This document shows, one piece after another, positions 41,656-51,217 of a stretch of 64,000 bases of DNA. Within the stretch, counting starts at the first letter, position 1; each line of letters opens with the position of its first letter. The stretch is from G963667675 sp964291545 (GTDB lineage Bacteria; Chloroflexota; Dehalococcoidia; Lucifugimonadales; UBA3495). The DNA is taken from the NCBI GenBank assembly GCA_964291545.2, contig OZ219859.1, forward strand, positions 1 through 64,000, read 5' to 3'. The position numbers and the translations under genes were made by a program. The notes below the pieces were generated by a model, which was not told the DNA's origin, did not search any database, and saw only the letters and a list, made by a program, of their open reading frames with translations.

Positions 41656-42594
41656 CTAGCCCGCCTGGGCGTTGCGCATGACCTCGACCAGTTCTGCGAC
41701 GCTGTCGGCTGAGCCCTTGAGGGCCTTGGCTTCTTCCGGGGTGAGGTCGATCTGGATGACCTGCTCCATGCCGTTGGCGCCCAGCTTGGCGGGGACGCCG
41801 ACGCAGAGGCCGTCTATGCCGTACTCGCCTTCCAGGTAGACGCAGCAGGGCAGGATGCGCTTCTTGTCCAGCAGCACCGCCTCCACCATCTGGGTGATGG
41901 CCGCAGATGGAGCGTAGAAGGCGCTGCCCGCCTTGAGTAGGGCCACTATCTCCCCGCCGCCTTGCCGGGTGCGCTGCACCAGCCCGTCGATGGTCTCTTG
42001 GTCCAGCAACTCGGTTATGGGGATGCCCCCCACGGTGGTGAACCGGACCAGGGGCACCATGTCGTCGCCGTGGCCGCCCAGCACGTAGGCCTGCACGTCC
42101 TCCACGGATACGTCAAGGTGCTGGGCGATGAAGGTGCGGAAGCGGGCGGTGTCGAGAATACCGGCCATGCCAAAAACCCGGTTGCGGGGAAAGCCGCTGG
42201 TCTGAAACACGTTCTGTACCATGGCGTCCAGGGGATTGGTCACGGGGATGATGATGCAGTCTGGGGAATGCCTTACCACTTCATTGGTGACGGCAGCGGT
42301 AATCTTCATGTTGGTGAGGAGCAGGTCGTCGCGGCTCATGCCGGGCTTGCGGGCTATGCCGGCGGTTATGACCACCACGTCGGAGCCTGCAGAGGCCTCG
42401 TAGCCGTTGCTGCCGACGATGCCCGCGTCGGTGCCCAGCACAGGGCCGGACTGCAGCATGTCCAAGGACTTGCCCTGGGGAAGGTCCTCTACGACGTCGA
42501 CCAGGACGACGTCGGCGTACCCCAGCTGGTGGATTCTCTGGGCGGTAGTGGCGCCGACGTTGCCGGCCCCGACCACGGTTACCTTACTGCGCAT
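41656..42594 (-). CDS. mdh: Malate dehydrogenase
   Basis: The 312-residue LDH/MDH-family enzyme interconverts malate and oxaloacetate. VVGAGNVGATTAQRI binds NAD. TAGIARKPGMSRDDLL carries the Arg that selects malate over lactate. PVTNPLDAM and YVLGGHGDDMVPLV hold the catalytic Asp-His pair. The ATG at 42594 follows GGGAGGAAAACAGCAC; the longer frame from 42675 is not supported. It is the last gene of the run that begins with fhs. Confidence 0.95.
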   Translation of the reverse strand: MRSKVTVVGAGNVGATTAQRIHQLGYADVVLVDVVEDLPQGKSLDMLQSGPVLGTDAGIVGSNGYEASAGSDVVVITAGIARKPGMSRDDLLLTNMKITAAVTNEVVRHSPDCIIIPVTNPLDAMVQNVFQTSGFPRNRVFGMAGILDTARFRTFIAQHLDVSVEDVQAYVLGGHGDDMVPLVRFTTVGGIPITELLDQETIDGLVQRTRQGGGEIVALLKAGSAFYAPSAAITQMVEAVLLDKKRILPCCVYLEGEYGIDGLCVGVPAKLGANGMEQVIQIDLTPEEAKALKGSADSVAELVEVMRNAQAG

Positions 42595-42761
42595 GTGCTG
42601 TTTTCCTCCCATGGGCAACTTCAGATGTTGCCGCTTGTTGGCGTTTGGAGCCGCACCCAGCCCGGACGTAGTCAAAGCCGACTGGGAGAACTATTGGGGC
42701 TGCTATTGGTGCATTCGCTGGAGCATGGTGGGCGGGTAATCCGCGATCCTGCCATGATCGG

Positions 42762-43973
42762 CTAGGCGTTGACGTACTCCTCCCACCTGGCCTCGATGCT
42801 GGAGTCCGCCACTGTGTCCATGAGGTACTGGCCGAACTCGGCGCCGGTGGCCCCGGTGTCCCGGCCGGTCATTACTATCTTGCGTTCGTACTGGCCGCAG
42901 ACGTCCAAGGCTTTGTGCAGCTTGGAGCCGATGTCGGGGAACCCGATGTGCTCCATGAGCATGGCGCCGGCGCGAATCATGGAACTGGGGTCGGCGTACT
43001 GGGCCCGGCCCTCCCTGACCATGCGGGGCGCGCTGCCGTGGATGGCCTCGAACATGGCGTAGGCCTTGCCGATGTTGGCGGCGCCCGCGGTGCCGACGCC
43101 GCCCTGGACCTGGGCCGCCTCGTCGGTGAGGATATCGCCGTAGAGGTTGGGCAGGGCCAGGACCTGGAATTGTTTCTGGCGGGCGGGGTTGATCAGGGCG
43201 GCGGTCATGATGTCGATGTACCAGCCTTCCCAATTGATGCCGGGGTAACGTTCCGCGACCTTGCGGGCGACGTCCAGGAACTTTCCGTCGGTGGTCTTAA
43301 CGATGTTGGCCTTGGTGACGATGGTGACGGAGTCTTTGCCGGTGCGCTGGGCGTGGGCGAAAGCGGCGTCGATGATGCGCTCGGACCCCTGGCTGGTGAT
43401 GACCCGGAAGTCTACTCCCAGGTCCTCGGAGACGTTGACGCCCTGGTTGCCCACGGCGTACATGTCCTCGGTGTTCTCGCGAAAGAAGGTCCAGTCGATG
43501 CCCTGGGCCGGGATGCGGACGGGCCTGACGTTGGCAAACAGGTCCAGTTCCTTCCTCATGCGGACGTTGGCGCTTTCCAGGTTGGGCCAGCCGTCGCCCT
43601 TTTCCGGGGTGTGGGTGGGGGCCTTGACGGTGACGTGGCAGGCCTTGATCTGGTCCATGACCTCGTCGGGAATGGACTGCATCTTGGCGGCCCGGTTCTC
43701 GATGGTAAGGCCCTCTATGTTGTGGAATTCAATCTTGCCGCTCTTGACCTGGTCGCCCAGCAGGCTTTCCAGGACCGTCTGGCACTCCGCGGTGAGGCTG
43801 GGCCCGATGCCGTCGCCGCCAATCATGCCGATCTTGATGGGGCTTATCCGGCTGAAGTCCAGCCAGTCGGGCTGCTGCTTGAGGTCCTCCACCCGCTCCA
43901 GCTGCTCTTCCAAGACCTGGCCAAAGTGGGCCTTGGCAGCCTCGATCTGGTCGGTCCAAGCCGGGTTGGGCAT
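42762..43973 (-). CDS. icd: Isocitrate dehydrogenase-type decarboxylating dehydrogenase
   Basis: The 403-residue protein has MIGGDGIGPSLTAECQTVLE, NLESANVRMRKELDLFANVR (substrate Ser and Arg residues), FFRENTEDMYAVGNQGV, YIDIMTAALINP and NLYGDILTDEAAQVQGGVG. It has about 45 extra N-terminal residues. Context with mdh supports isocitrate over isopropylmalate, and coenzyme choice cannot be told. AAGGAGCGCTAGA before the ATG at 43973 fixes the start over 43991. Confidence 0.88.
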   Translation of the reverse strand: MPNPAWTDQIEAAKAHFGQVLEEQLERVEDLKQQPDWLDFSRISPIKIGMIGGDGIGPSLTAECQTVLESLLGDQVKSGKIEFHNIEGLTIENRAAKMQSIPDEVMDQIKACHVTVKAPTHTPEKGDGWPNLESANVRMRKELDLFANVRPVRIPAQGIDWTFFRENTEDMYAVGNQGVNVSEDLGVDFRVITSQGSERIIDAAFAHAQRTGKDSVTIVTKANIVKTTDGKFLDVARKVAERYPGINWEGWYIDIMTAALINPARQKQFQVLALPNLYGDILTDEAAQVQGGVGTAGAANIGKAYAMFEAIHGSAPRMVREGRAQYADPSSMIRAGAMLMEHIGFPDIGSKLHKALDVCGQYERKIVMTGRDTGATGAEFGQYLMDTVADSSIEARWEEYVNA

Positions 43974-44090
43974 TCTAGCGCTCCTTGGCACGAGGGTAGG
44001 AATGGATGCAGTAATCCATCGTCAACAGACAGCCACCATTATACAGGCCAGCGTTGGCAGGCGGTAGTGCCGGGCTGTGGGGGGAACGGG

Positions 44091-45158
44091 TTAGACAAGA
44101 AACGTTGCCACCGATGAGACTATCGCAAACAGCACCAAGATCGCCAGTAGGCTGAAGCATCCACTGGCAGCCGGAGAGGACGATTGTTGGCTTCCGTATG
44201 ACCGGCTCCATCTAACCATTTTATCCTTGGGTTGTAGTGGAGGTTGACCGCGAGTGGAAGTAGCGGTAGTAGATCTCGAGCGTCGTCTTTCTCCCTCGAC
44301 CTTTAGAACGCCGTCCTTGTTTTCCCATGCGGTGACGCGGCTGGTGGCAATGGAGAGTTCGACGATGCCACCGTTGTAGTACCAAGTCTCCAGATCCGGG
44401 TCATCCCCTTCACTGTACTTTCCGACTGGCTCGCTATCCTCCGGGTTCGGCGGTTTGCCTAGCTCCTTGTCTAGTTCTCGCAGGAATTTACGATTCTCTC
44501 GTTCTTCTCGAATGGCTGCGGCAGTTCTCGGAGTGGGAACGGTGACGCGGTATGGTGTGCCTTGTAACCTGGCAACGTCATCCTTGTGGGACCCTATCGA
44601 GAAGGACTCAGAGGTGGTAGCGTTGGGGCCAGGGACTAGTCGGACCGTCAAGTTCCCTCGATCGAACCATTCCGCGACCCGTCCTGCTTTATTGAATCCA
44701 ACTACACTACGTGGTGATTCATCGGTTCCATGCCCGTAGTACCAGATTTCGCCTTCGTAGCCGTATTCAGTCCTGGAGCTAGTACGATCAGGCGGGCCTA
44801 GAACCCGGGCTACATCGCCTTTGCTGGAGCCAATGGTAATGTAGTCCAGGCTGCTCTTTCCGGCGCTGCGGCGCGAACGGGGTTTTGGCCGGGCGGTTTC
44901 TTCGGGTTCATCTTCACCCTGGGCTGCCGTTGTCTTAGCTCCGGTTGCCCGGCTTTGGTCGTAGGCGGCACGCTGTTCGGGGTTGCCCAGCACCGCGTAG
45001 GCTCTAGCGATGCCCCCCAGCATGGCGGCTGCTTCCGGAGACGGGTCCGTGGCGGGATTGTATAGCTGTACCAGCCGCTGGTAGGCCGCGTCGATGACTT
45101 CTTGTTGCGCCGAGGGGTGGACTTGGAGGATTTCGTACAGGTCTTCAGGTGTGGTCAT
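44091..45158 (-). CDS. J-domain-like membrane protein with two BamE/SmpA-like repeats
   Basis: The 355-residue protein begins with a J-like domain (DLYEILQVHPSAQQEVIDAA, then ARAYAVLGNPEQRAAYDQ). The HPD loop that activates Hsp70 is replaced by NPATDP. Residues about 105-200 contain two repeats of the type SSKGDVARVLGPPDRTS ... IWYYGHG and SHKDDVARLQGTPY. These resemble SmpA/OmlA-type repeats. A C-terminal membrane helix (GCFSLLAILVLFAIVSSVATF) anchors it. It may be an envelope scaffold rather than an Hsp70 cochaperone. Confidence 0.7.
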   Translation of the reverse strand: MTTPEDLYEILQVHPSAQQEVIDAAYQRLVQLYNPATDPSPEAAAMLGGIARAYAVLGNPEQRAAYDQSRATGAKTTAAQGEDEPEETARPKPRSRRSAGKSSLDYITIGSSKGDVARVLGPPDRTSSRTEYGYEGEIWYYGHGTDESPRSVVGFNKAGRVAEWFDRGNLTVRLVPGPNATTSESFSIGSHKDDVARLQGTPYRVTVPTPRTAAAIREERENRKFLRELDKELGKPPNPEDSEPVGKYSEGDDPDLETWYYNGGIVELSIATSRVTAWENKDGVLKVEGERRRSRSTTATSTRGQPPLQPKDKMVRWSRSYGSQQSSSPAASGCFSLLAILVLFAIVSSVATFLV

Positions 45159-45194
45159 ACACGGGCTCCTCGGTGGTAGGGGTAACGCCGCCGA

Positions 45195-47243
45195 CTACGG
45201 CGCGACGAGCTGGGCTGCCAGGGCTTGCGCGTCGGTTACGGGGAGTTGGCAGGCGTAGTTCCGGCAGACGTAGGCGGTGGGCTTGCCGTCGATCATATCG
45301 CGGTCCTGGAGCAACGGAATGGCCTCGTTGCTGCCGCCGGCGCCGGGGGCGCCCACTACGACCTTGTTGGGCAGGTAGCGCGTAAACACGGCGTCCAGGA
45401 GTTGTTGCGTAGCGGGACTGCTCCGGGGGCCTACGACGGCTATCTCCTTGGGTGCGGACACGTAAAAGTCCAGGGTTGCCAGCCAATGGCCGGTGCCGGC
45501 CGGGGCCTGGCCCATAACGTCGCTCAGAGCCCGGAGGGGCTTGGCGGCCTTGGCGGAGTAGTCCTGGTTGCCGGTGACCAGCGCCAGCCGCAGCAGCACG
45601 TCGGAGGCGACGGACCCGCCGCAGGGCTGGGCGTTGTCGAAGATGTCCCGGGGGCGCATGACGAGGGACTCGTGGTCCGAGCCGGTATCGTAGAAGAAGC
45701 CGGCGCCATCGTCCCAGAACAGGTCGATCATCGCATCGGCCAGGGAGACGGCCTCGGTCAGCCAGCGGCGGTCGAAGGTTGCCTCGTACAGGGCAATCAG
45801 GCCGTCGGCTACGAAAGCGTAGTCTTCCAGGTAGGCTAGGAGCTTGGCCTGCCCGTTGCGGTAGGTGCGGAGGAGGCGTCGCTGGGGCTTCATCGAGTCC
45901 AGCAGGAACTCGGCGTTGTTGACGGCGGCCTGCAGGTAGTCGTCCCGGCGGAGGGCCACCGCCGCCTCGGCGAAGCTGCGGAGCATGAGGCCGTTCCAGG
46001 AGGCCAGCACCTTGTCGTCGAGCAAGGGATGGACTCGCTGCTCCCGGATGTCCAGCAGGGTCTTCCTGGCTTGGTCCACCATGTTTTCCAACTGGTCCAG
46101 GGGGATTCCCTGCTCCCGGGCGAAGGAGGCCGGTTCCTGGGGTATGTTGAGGATGGTCTTGCCCTCGAAATTCCCGGAGTCGGTCATTCCGTAGTAACCG
46201 CCGATCAGATTGCCCGTTTCTTTGCCCAGGGCCGACTGGAACTCTTCCGGTATCCAGACGAAGAACTTGCCCTCTTCGCCCTCGCTGTCGGCGTCCTGGG
46301 CCGAGTAGAAGCCGCCCAGCGGGTCGGTCATCTCCCGCAGTACGTAGTCCAGGGTCTCTTCAGTTATGCGGCGGTACAGAGCCTGTCCGGTGGCCTGGTA
46401 GGCGTGGAGGTAGAGCCGGGCCAGCAGGGCGTTGTCGTAGAGCATCTTTTCGAAGTGGGGTACCAGCCAGTGGGCGTCGGTGGAGTAGCGGTGAAACCCG
46501 CCGCCTATTTGGTCGTACATGCCGCCGTGGGCCATGTTTTGCAGGGTGAGGTGGACCATCTCCAAGGCCCGGTCGCTGAAGCCCCGGTGGTGGTAGCGCA
46601 GCAGGAACTCCAGGGTCATTGGCTGGGGGAACTTGGGAGCTGCGCCGATGCCGCCGTTCTGGTAGTCGAAGCCGGAGGCCAGGCCGGAGTAGGCCTGGTG
46701 CAAGGTGTCCACGGTCAGCGGGTTTTGGCCCACGGACACGCGGCCTGACCAGCCCATGCGGTCGGCAAGTTGCCTGGTGGTCTGGGCGATGGCCCCCTGC
46801 TGTTCCTTGTAGGCCTGGGCCATGGCCAGGAGCAGCCGGGGAAAGCCGGGCATGTTTGGGTGGTCGACCGGCGGGAAGTAGGTGCCGCCGTAGAAGGGCC
46901 GGCAGTCGGGAGTGAGGAACACGGTCATGGGCCAGCCGCCGCTGCCGGTGAGCATCTGGACGGCTTCCATGTAGATGGCGTCCAGGTCTGGGCGTTCCTC
47001 CCGGTCGACCTTGATGCTGATGAAGTTGGCGTTCATCAGCGTGGCTATGTCCTCGTTTTCGAAGGACTCCCGCTCCATCACGTGGCACCAGTGGCAGGCG
47101 GAGTAGCCGATGCTAAGCAGGATAGGCTTGTTTTCGGCCTTGGCCCGCTGCAGGGCCTCCTCGCCCCAGGGGTACCAGTCCACGGGGTTGTGGGCGTGCT
47201 GCAGCAGGTAGGGGCTGGTCTCGTTAATCAGGCGGTTGGGCAT
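45195..47243 (-). CDS. YyaL/SSP411-type thioredoxin-fold protein (DUF255)
   Basis: The 682-residue protein begins MPNRLINETSPYLLQHAHNP and VDWYPWGEEAL, with a thioredoxin-like CHWC (SIGYSACHWCHVMERESF) and the SGGWPMTVFLTPD motif. The remaining 450 residues are an (alpha/alpha)6-type region (GGIGAAPKFPQPMTLEFLLR, YDNALLARLYLHAYQATG). The family is widespread and poorly understood, with links to redox or glycan-like epimerase folds. It sits 37 bp upstream of the J-like gene. Confidence 0.9.
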   Translation of the reverse strand: MPNRLINETSPYLLQHAHNPVDWYPWGEEALQRAKAENKPILLSIGYSACHWCHVMERESFENEDIATLMNANFISIKVDREERPDLDAIYMEAVQMLTGSGGWPMTVFLTPDCRPFYGGTYFPPVDHPNMPGFPRLLLAMAQAYKEQQGAIAQTTRQLADRMGWSGRVSVGQNPLTVDTLHQAYSGLASGFDYQNGGIGAAPKFPQPMTLEFLLRYHHRGFSDRALEMVHLTLQNMAHGGMYDQIGGGFHRYSTDAHWLVPHFEKMLYDNALLARLYLHAYQATGQALYRRITEETLDYVLREMTDPLGGFYSAQDADSEGEEGKFFVWIPEEFQSALGKETGNLIGGYYGMTDSGNFEGKTILNIPQEPASFAREQGIPLDQLENMVDQARKTLLDIREQRVHPLLDDKVLASWNGLMLRSFAEAAVALRRDDYLQAAVNNAEFLLDSMKPQRRLLRTYRNGQAKLLAYLEDYAFVADGLIALYEATFDRRWLTEAVSLADAMIDLFWDDGAGFFYDTGSDHESLVMRPRDIFDNAQPCGGSVASDVLLRLALVTGNQDYSAKAAKPLRALSDVMGQAPAGTGHWLATLDFYVSAPKEIAVVGPRSSPATQQLLDAVFTRYLPNKVVVGAPGAGGSNEAIPLLQDRDMIDGKPTAYVCRNYACQLPVTDAQALAAQLVAP

Positions 47244-47261
47244 TGGGGCTCCTGGCCACGC

Positions 47262-47522
47262 TCATATTTCGACGGTAACAACTTCCCTGCCGGGAGTAAC
47301 CTCGTTACGGGGTATGCCCTCGCATAGCTCGATGCCATACGGCAACGGGTCTCCGTACTCTACCATTGTTTCCAGCATTGCCTGTGCTATGTCTTCCAGC
47401 GATTCCAGGACGTGCTCGCGCGGGTAGCATGATAAGGAGCAGCCTGGGAGCAGGGGAATCTCGGCGAACCAATGATCTCCCTCATCCGGCTCAATATTGA
47501 CCGGCAACACGTAGGTCTTCAA
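47262..47522 (-). CDS. Stand-alone HicB-like protein
   Basis: The 86-residue product reads (M)KTYVLPVNIEPDEGDHWFAE and IPLLPGCSLSCYPREHVLES with LEDIAQAMLETMVEYGDPLP, the HicB partial RNase H fold. The start is a TTG at 47522, overlapping the thrS stop as TTGA, with GGAGG 7 nt upstream. No hicA is adjacent. It may be a regulator cotranslated with thrS, or an orphan. Confidence 0.75.
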   Translation of the reverse strand: MKTYVLPVNIEPDEGDHWFAEIPLLPGCSLSCYPREHVLESLEDIAQAMLETMVEYGDPLPYGIELCEGIPRNEVTPGREVVTVEI

Positions 47523-49273
47523 ATTGACGCCTCCTGCCCAAGCCGCTCCACGAACTCTGCCAACGGCACTGCGCCCAGGTCTTGTCCGTCGCGCTGGCGG
47601 ACGGCTACGGCGCCGGCTTCCGCCTCGCGGTCTCCGACTACCAGCATGTAGGGCACCTTCATCATCTGGGCGTTGCGTATTTTCAGGTTCATGCGCTCGT
47701 TGCGGCCGTCGACTTCCACCCGGAAGCCGGCGTTTGACAGCGTTGCCTGTACCTGGTTGGCGTAGTCCAGGTGGCGTTCGGCTATGGGAATCACCGTTGC
47801 CTGTACGGGAGCGAGCCACACCGGGAAAGCGCCGCCGTAGTGCTCGGTCAGCACCCCCAGGAACCGCTCCATGGATCCCAGGACGGCCCGGTGGACCATG
47901 TAGGGGCGGCTGCGGCCTCCCTCGGAGTCCTGGAAGGTGAGGTCGAACCGTTCCGGCAGGTTGAAGTCGAACTGGACGGTGGCGCATTGCCAGGAACGGC
48001 CGATGGCGTCGGTAATGTGGATGTCAATTTTTGGCCCGTAGAAGGCGCCGCCGCCCTCGTCTACGTCGAAGGCTATTTGCCGATGCTGCAAGGCGTTGCG
48101 GAGGGAGTTGGTGGCGTGGTCCCACATTTCGGGGTCGCCCACGTACTTCTCGGGGCGGGTTGCCAGGGCGATGGTGTAGTCGGCGAAGCCGAATGCCTTG
48201 AGCAGTTCCAATGTCAGGTCAAGGACTCCTCCCACTTCGGATTCCACCTGGTCGGGCTGGCAGAAGATGTGGGCGTCGTCCTGGGTGAAGCCCCGGACTC
48301 TCATCAGGCCGTGGAGCACTCCGCTGCGCTCGTAGCGGTAGACCGTGCCCAGTTCGGCGAAGCGTATGGGCAACTCCCGGTAGCTGCGCAGGGACGAGCG
48401 GTAGATCATTATGTGGAAGGGGCAGTTCATGGGCTTCAGGTGATAGTCCTGCTCGTCCACCACCACCGCGGAGTACATGTTTTCTGAATAGAAGTCCAGG
48501 TGGCCGCTGGTCTTCCAGAGGCGGCTCCGCCCGATGTGGGGAGAGTAGACGACGTCATAGCCGCGGCGGTAGTGCAGGTCGCGCCAATAGTCCTCGATGA
48601 TAGCCCGGATCCGGCCGCCCTTGGGGTGCCAAACGATGAGCCCTGGGCCGACTTCTTCGTGGACGGTAAACAGGCCCAGTTGACGGCCCAGCAGGCGGTG
48701 GTCCCGCTTTTCTGCCTCTTCCAGCAGCGACAGGTGCTCGTCCAGCCGCTCCCGGCTCTCGAAGGCGGTGCCGTAGATGCGCTGGAGCATGGGCCGGTGC
48801 TCGTCGCCTCGCCAGTAAGCGCCGGCGACGCTGAGCAGCTTGACGGCGGAGATGTCGGCGGTGTTGTCCACGTGGGGGCCTTGACATAAGTCGACGAAAT
48901 CGCCGTGACGGTAAATGGACAGGGTCTCGGCATCTTCGAGGCCGTCGATGATTTCCAGCTTGTACGGCTGGTCGGCGAACATAGACCGCGCTTCTTCCCG
49001 TTGGACCTCTTCTCTGTGGAAGGGGTGTTGTGCGGCGATGGTCTGTTCCATGGCCTGCTGGATCTGCTCCAAGTCTTCGGGGGTGAAGGGACGGGGAACG
49101 TCAAAGTCGTAATAGAAGCCGTCATGAGTAGGAGGCCCGATGGCGAACTTGGCCTCGGGGAACAGTTGGAGCACGGCCTCGGCCATCACGTGGGCGGCGG
49201 AATGCCGCATGCGGTGGCGGAGGGCCTGTTCGGGACTAACGTGGCCCGTGTCTGGGGCGCCGTGGTCGAGCAT
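47519..49273 (-). CDS. thrS: Threonyl-tRNA synthetase, without TGS domain
   Basis: The 584-residue class II synthetase charges tRNA-Thr. It begins almost at the editing domain (LRHRMRHSAAHVMAEAVLQL with HxxxH, DFVDLCQGPHVDNT). The catalytic domain has KPMNCPFHIMIY, RFAELGTVYRYERSGVLHGL and a C-terminal anticodon domain (LAPVQATVIPIAERHLDYAN). The usual N-terminal TGS domain of about 60 residues is missing. An upstream extension is not possible in frame from the visible sequence. Confidence 0.95.
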   Translation of the reverse strand: MLDHGAPDTGHVSPEQALRHRMRHSAAHVMAEAVLQLFPEAKFAIGPPTHDGFYYDFDVPRPFTPEDLEQIQQAMEQTIAAQHPFHREEVQREEARSMFADQPYKLEIIDGLEDAETLSIYRHGDFVDLCQGPHVDNTADISAVKLLSVAGAYWRGDEHRPMLQRIYGTAFESRERLDEHLSLLEEAEKRDHRLLGRQLGLFTVHEEVGPGLIVWHPKGGRIRAIIEDYWRDLHYRRGYDVVYSPHIGRSRLWKTSGHLDFYSENMYSAVVVDEQDYHLKPMNCPFHIMIYRSSLRSYRELPIRFAELGTVYRYERSGVLHGLMRVRGFTQDDAHIFCQPDQVESEVGGVLDLTLELLKAFGFADYTIALATRPEKYVGDPEMWDHATNSLRNALQHRQIAFDVDEGGGAFYGPKIDIHITDAIGRSWQCATVQFDFNLPERFDLTFQDSEGGRSRPYMVHRAVLGSMERFLGVLTEHYGGAFPVWLAPVQATVIPIAERHLDYANQVQATLSNAGFRVEVDGRNERMNLKIRNAQMMKVPYMLVVGDREAEAGAVAVRQRDGQDLGAVPLAEFVERLGQEASI

Positions 49274-49380
49274 GTTTGTACCTTAGAAAGTCGGGGTATT
49301 TGGGACTATCTGGGAACCTAGTGCATTATAACCGATGGTGACGTTTCTGCCCTTGGTCCCAGGCCGGCGGAAAGCCGGGG

Positions 49381-51018
49381 TTATAGGCCCAAGATGGAGC
49401 CGTGTTCGTCCACGTCCAGGGCGCGGGGGCGGCCCGGCAGGCCGGGCATGGTCACGATGTTGCCGGCGATGGGGTATATGAATCCTGCGCCCACCGAGGC
49501 CCGCACGTCCCGAATTTCGAAGGTGTAGTCCTCGGGACACCCCTTGCGGCCCGGGCGGTCGCTGATGGACAGGTGAGTCTTGGCCATGCATATCGGCAAC
49601 TCGCCCCAGCCCAAATCGCGGAACCGCAGCAGCTCACGGCGGGCCGGGGCGCTCCAGGATACGTCGGCAGCGTTGTATACACGCTTGGCCAGGGCCAGGA
49701 CTTTTTCTTCCGGCGAGTCCGAGAGTTCATAAGCGTAGTCTATTTCTGGCACGCCGCCATCGGGCACACTCTGGACGGTCTCCATCAAGGCCGCTGCTAG
49801 ATTAACGCACCTGGCCCCGCCTCCGGTGAAGGGGTCGCATTCCACCGCAGTCGCGCCCGCTTCCTCGCTGCCCTGCCTGGCCAGGCGCAGCTCTTCTTCC
49901 GTGTCGGTCGGAAAGAGGTTCAGGGCAACTACCACGGGGAGCCCGAAAGACCCAATGACGCCGATAAGGTGGCGCAGGTTGGACACTCCCCTTTCCACCG
50001 CGGCGGGGTCGGGGGAGTCCAGTTGCGACACCCGAACACCGCCGTGGAACTTGAGGGCGCGGACGGTGGCTACGATCACCGCTCCGTGGGGGTGCAGTTG
50101 GGACGTGCGTGTCTTGATGTGCATGAACTTCTCGAACCCCAGGTCGGCGCCGAATCCGGCCTCGGTGAGGACGTAGTCGGCGCAGCCCAGGGCGAGTTGA
50201 TCGCCGACGATGGAACTGCACCCGTGCGCAATGTTGCCGAAGGGCCCGGTGTGGACGATGACCGGCTGTCCCTCTGTGGTCTGCACCAGGTTGGGACGGA
50301 TAGCATGGCGCAGCAGCGACATCATTGAGCCCACTGCGCCCTCGACGTAGGCCGCCGACACCGGCTGCCCTTCGCCGGTGAAGCCCACGACGATGCGGCC
50401 CAGGCGGTCCCGCAGGTCTTGCAGGCTGCTGCTCAGGGCCAGGACCGCCATGACCTCGGAGGCCGAAACTATGTCGAATCCGGTCTCTCTAACGGGGGCG
50501 TTGCCGGACCCGCCGATGCCGGTTACCACCTGGCGGAGGGACCGCTCTTCCATGTCGGACACCCGGCGCAGAGTGATGCCTTCGGGCGACAGGCCGGCTA
50601 TCTGCCCGCGCTGCACGGCGTTGTCGGTCAGGGCGGCCAGGAGATTGTGGGCCGAGGCCACGGCGTGGGCGTCACCGGTGAAGTGGATGTTGACCTCGTC
50701 TTCCGGCTCGACCCGCGATAACCCGCCGCCGGTGCCGCCGCCCTTGATGCCGAAAATGGGCCCCAGCGACGGCTCCCGGAGAGTTGCTATGGCATCAACG
50801 CCCAAGCGTCCGAAAGCCTGGGTCAGCCCCACGGTGGTAGTGGTCTTGCCCTCGCCAGCCGGAGTGGGAGTCATGCCGGTAACCACGATCAGCTTGCCCC
50901 GCTTGCCGCTTCCGGACACGGCGTCCGGCATTACCTTGGCCTTATGGCGTCCGTAGGGGACCAGGGCCTGGTGATCAAGCCCCATCCTCTCGGCAATCTC
51001 AGCTATCGGTCGCAACAT
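49381..51018 (-). CDS. fhs: Formate--tetrahydrofolate ligase
   Basis: The 545-residue enzyme makes 10-formyl-tetrahydrofolate from formate and ATP. TPTPAGEGKTTTTVGLTQAF is the P-loop. EPSLGPIFGIKGGGTGGG, VNIHFTGDAHAV and VVVALNLFPTDTEEEL are conserved. The ATG at 51018 (MLRPIAEIAERMGL) is preferred; the upstream ATG at 51102 adds non-conserved residues. It heads the minus-strand run with thrS. Confidence 0.93.
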   Translation of the reverse strand: MLRPIAEIAERMGLDHQALVPYGRHKAKVMPDAVSGSGKRGKLIVVTGMTPTPAGEGKTTTTVGLTQAFGRLGVDAIATLREPSLGPIFGIKGGGTGGGLSRVEPEDEVNIHFTGDAHAVASAHNLLAALTDNAVQRGQIAGLSPEGITLRRVSDMEERSLRQVVTGIGGSGNAPVRETGFDIVSASEVMAVLALSSSLQDLRDRLGRIVVGFTGEGQPVSAAYVEGAVGSMMSLLRHAIRPNLVQTTEGQPVIVHTGPFGNIAHGCSSIVGDQLALGCADYVLTEAGFGADLGFEKFMHIKTRTSQLHPHGAVIVATVRALKFHGGVRVSQLDSPDPAAVERGVSNLRHLIGVIGSFGLPVVVALNLFPTDTEEELRLARQGSEEAGATAVECDPFTGGGARCVNLAAALMETVQSVPDGGVPEIDYAYELSDSPEEKVLALAKRVYNAADVSWSAPARRELLRFRDLGWGELPICMAKTHLSISDRPGRKGCPEDYTFEIRDVRASVGAGFIYPIAGNIVTMPGLPGRPRALDVDEHGSILGL

Positions 51019-51125
51019 TGGCGTTTGGTTCCGTCGGCTCTTGCCCTGACCGGCAAAGTCTAACACGCCGCGCCTGAAGAAACACTTGACACTTGAAAGC
51101 ACGCGGTATCTGTCCAGACTGGCAA

Positions 51126-51154
51126 TTGTTCTATGCCAGCCTGAGGTTTATACT
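51126..51154 (+). promoter_or_regulatory. Promoter of the GPP34-P450 gene
   Basis: TTGTTC (51126-51131), a 17-nt spacer and TATACT (51149-51154) lie 63 bp upstream of the ATG, divergent from fhs. Confidence 0.6.
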
Positions 51155-51217
51155 CAAAGTACAGGTTGAGGATAGGCGGCGCTTGGGTATTCGGATGAAG
51201 GACGGAGACCAAACCTG

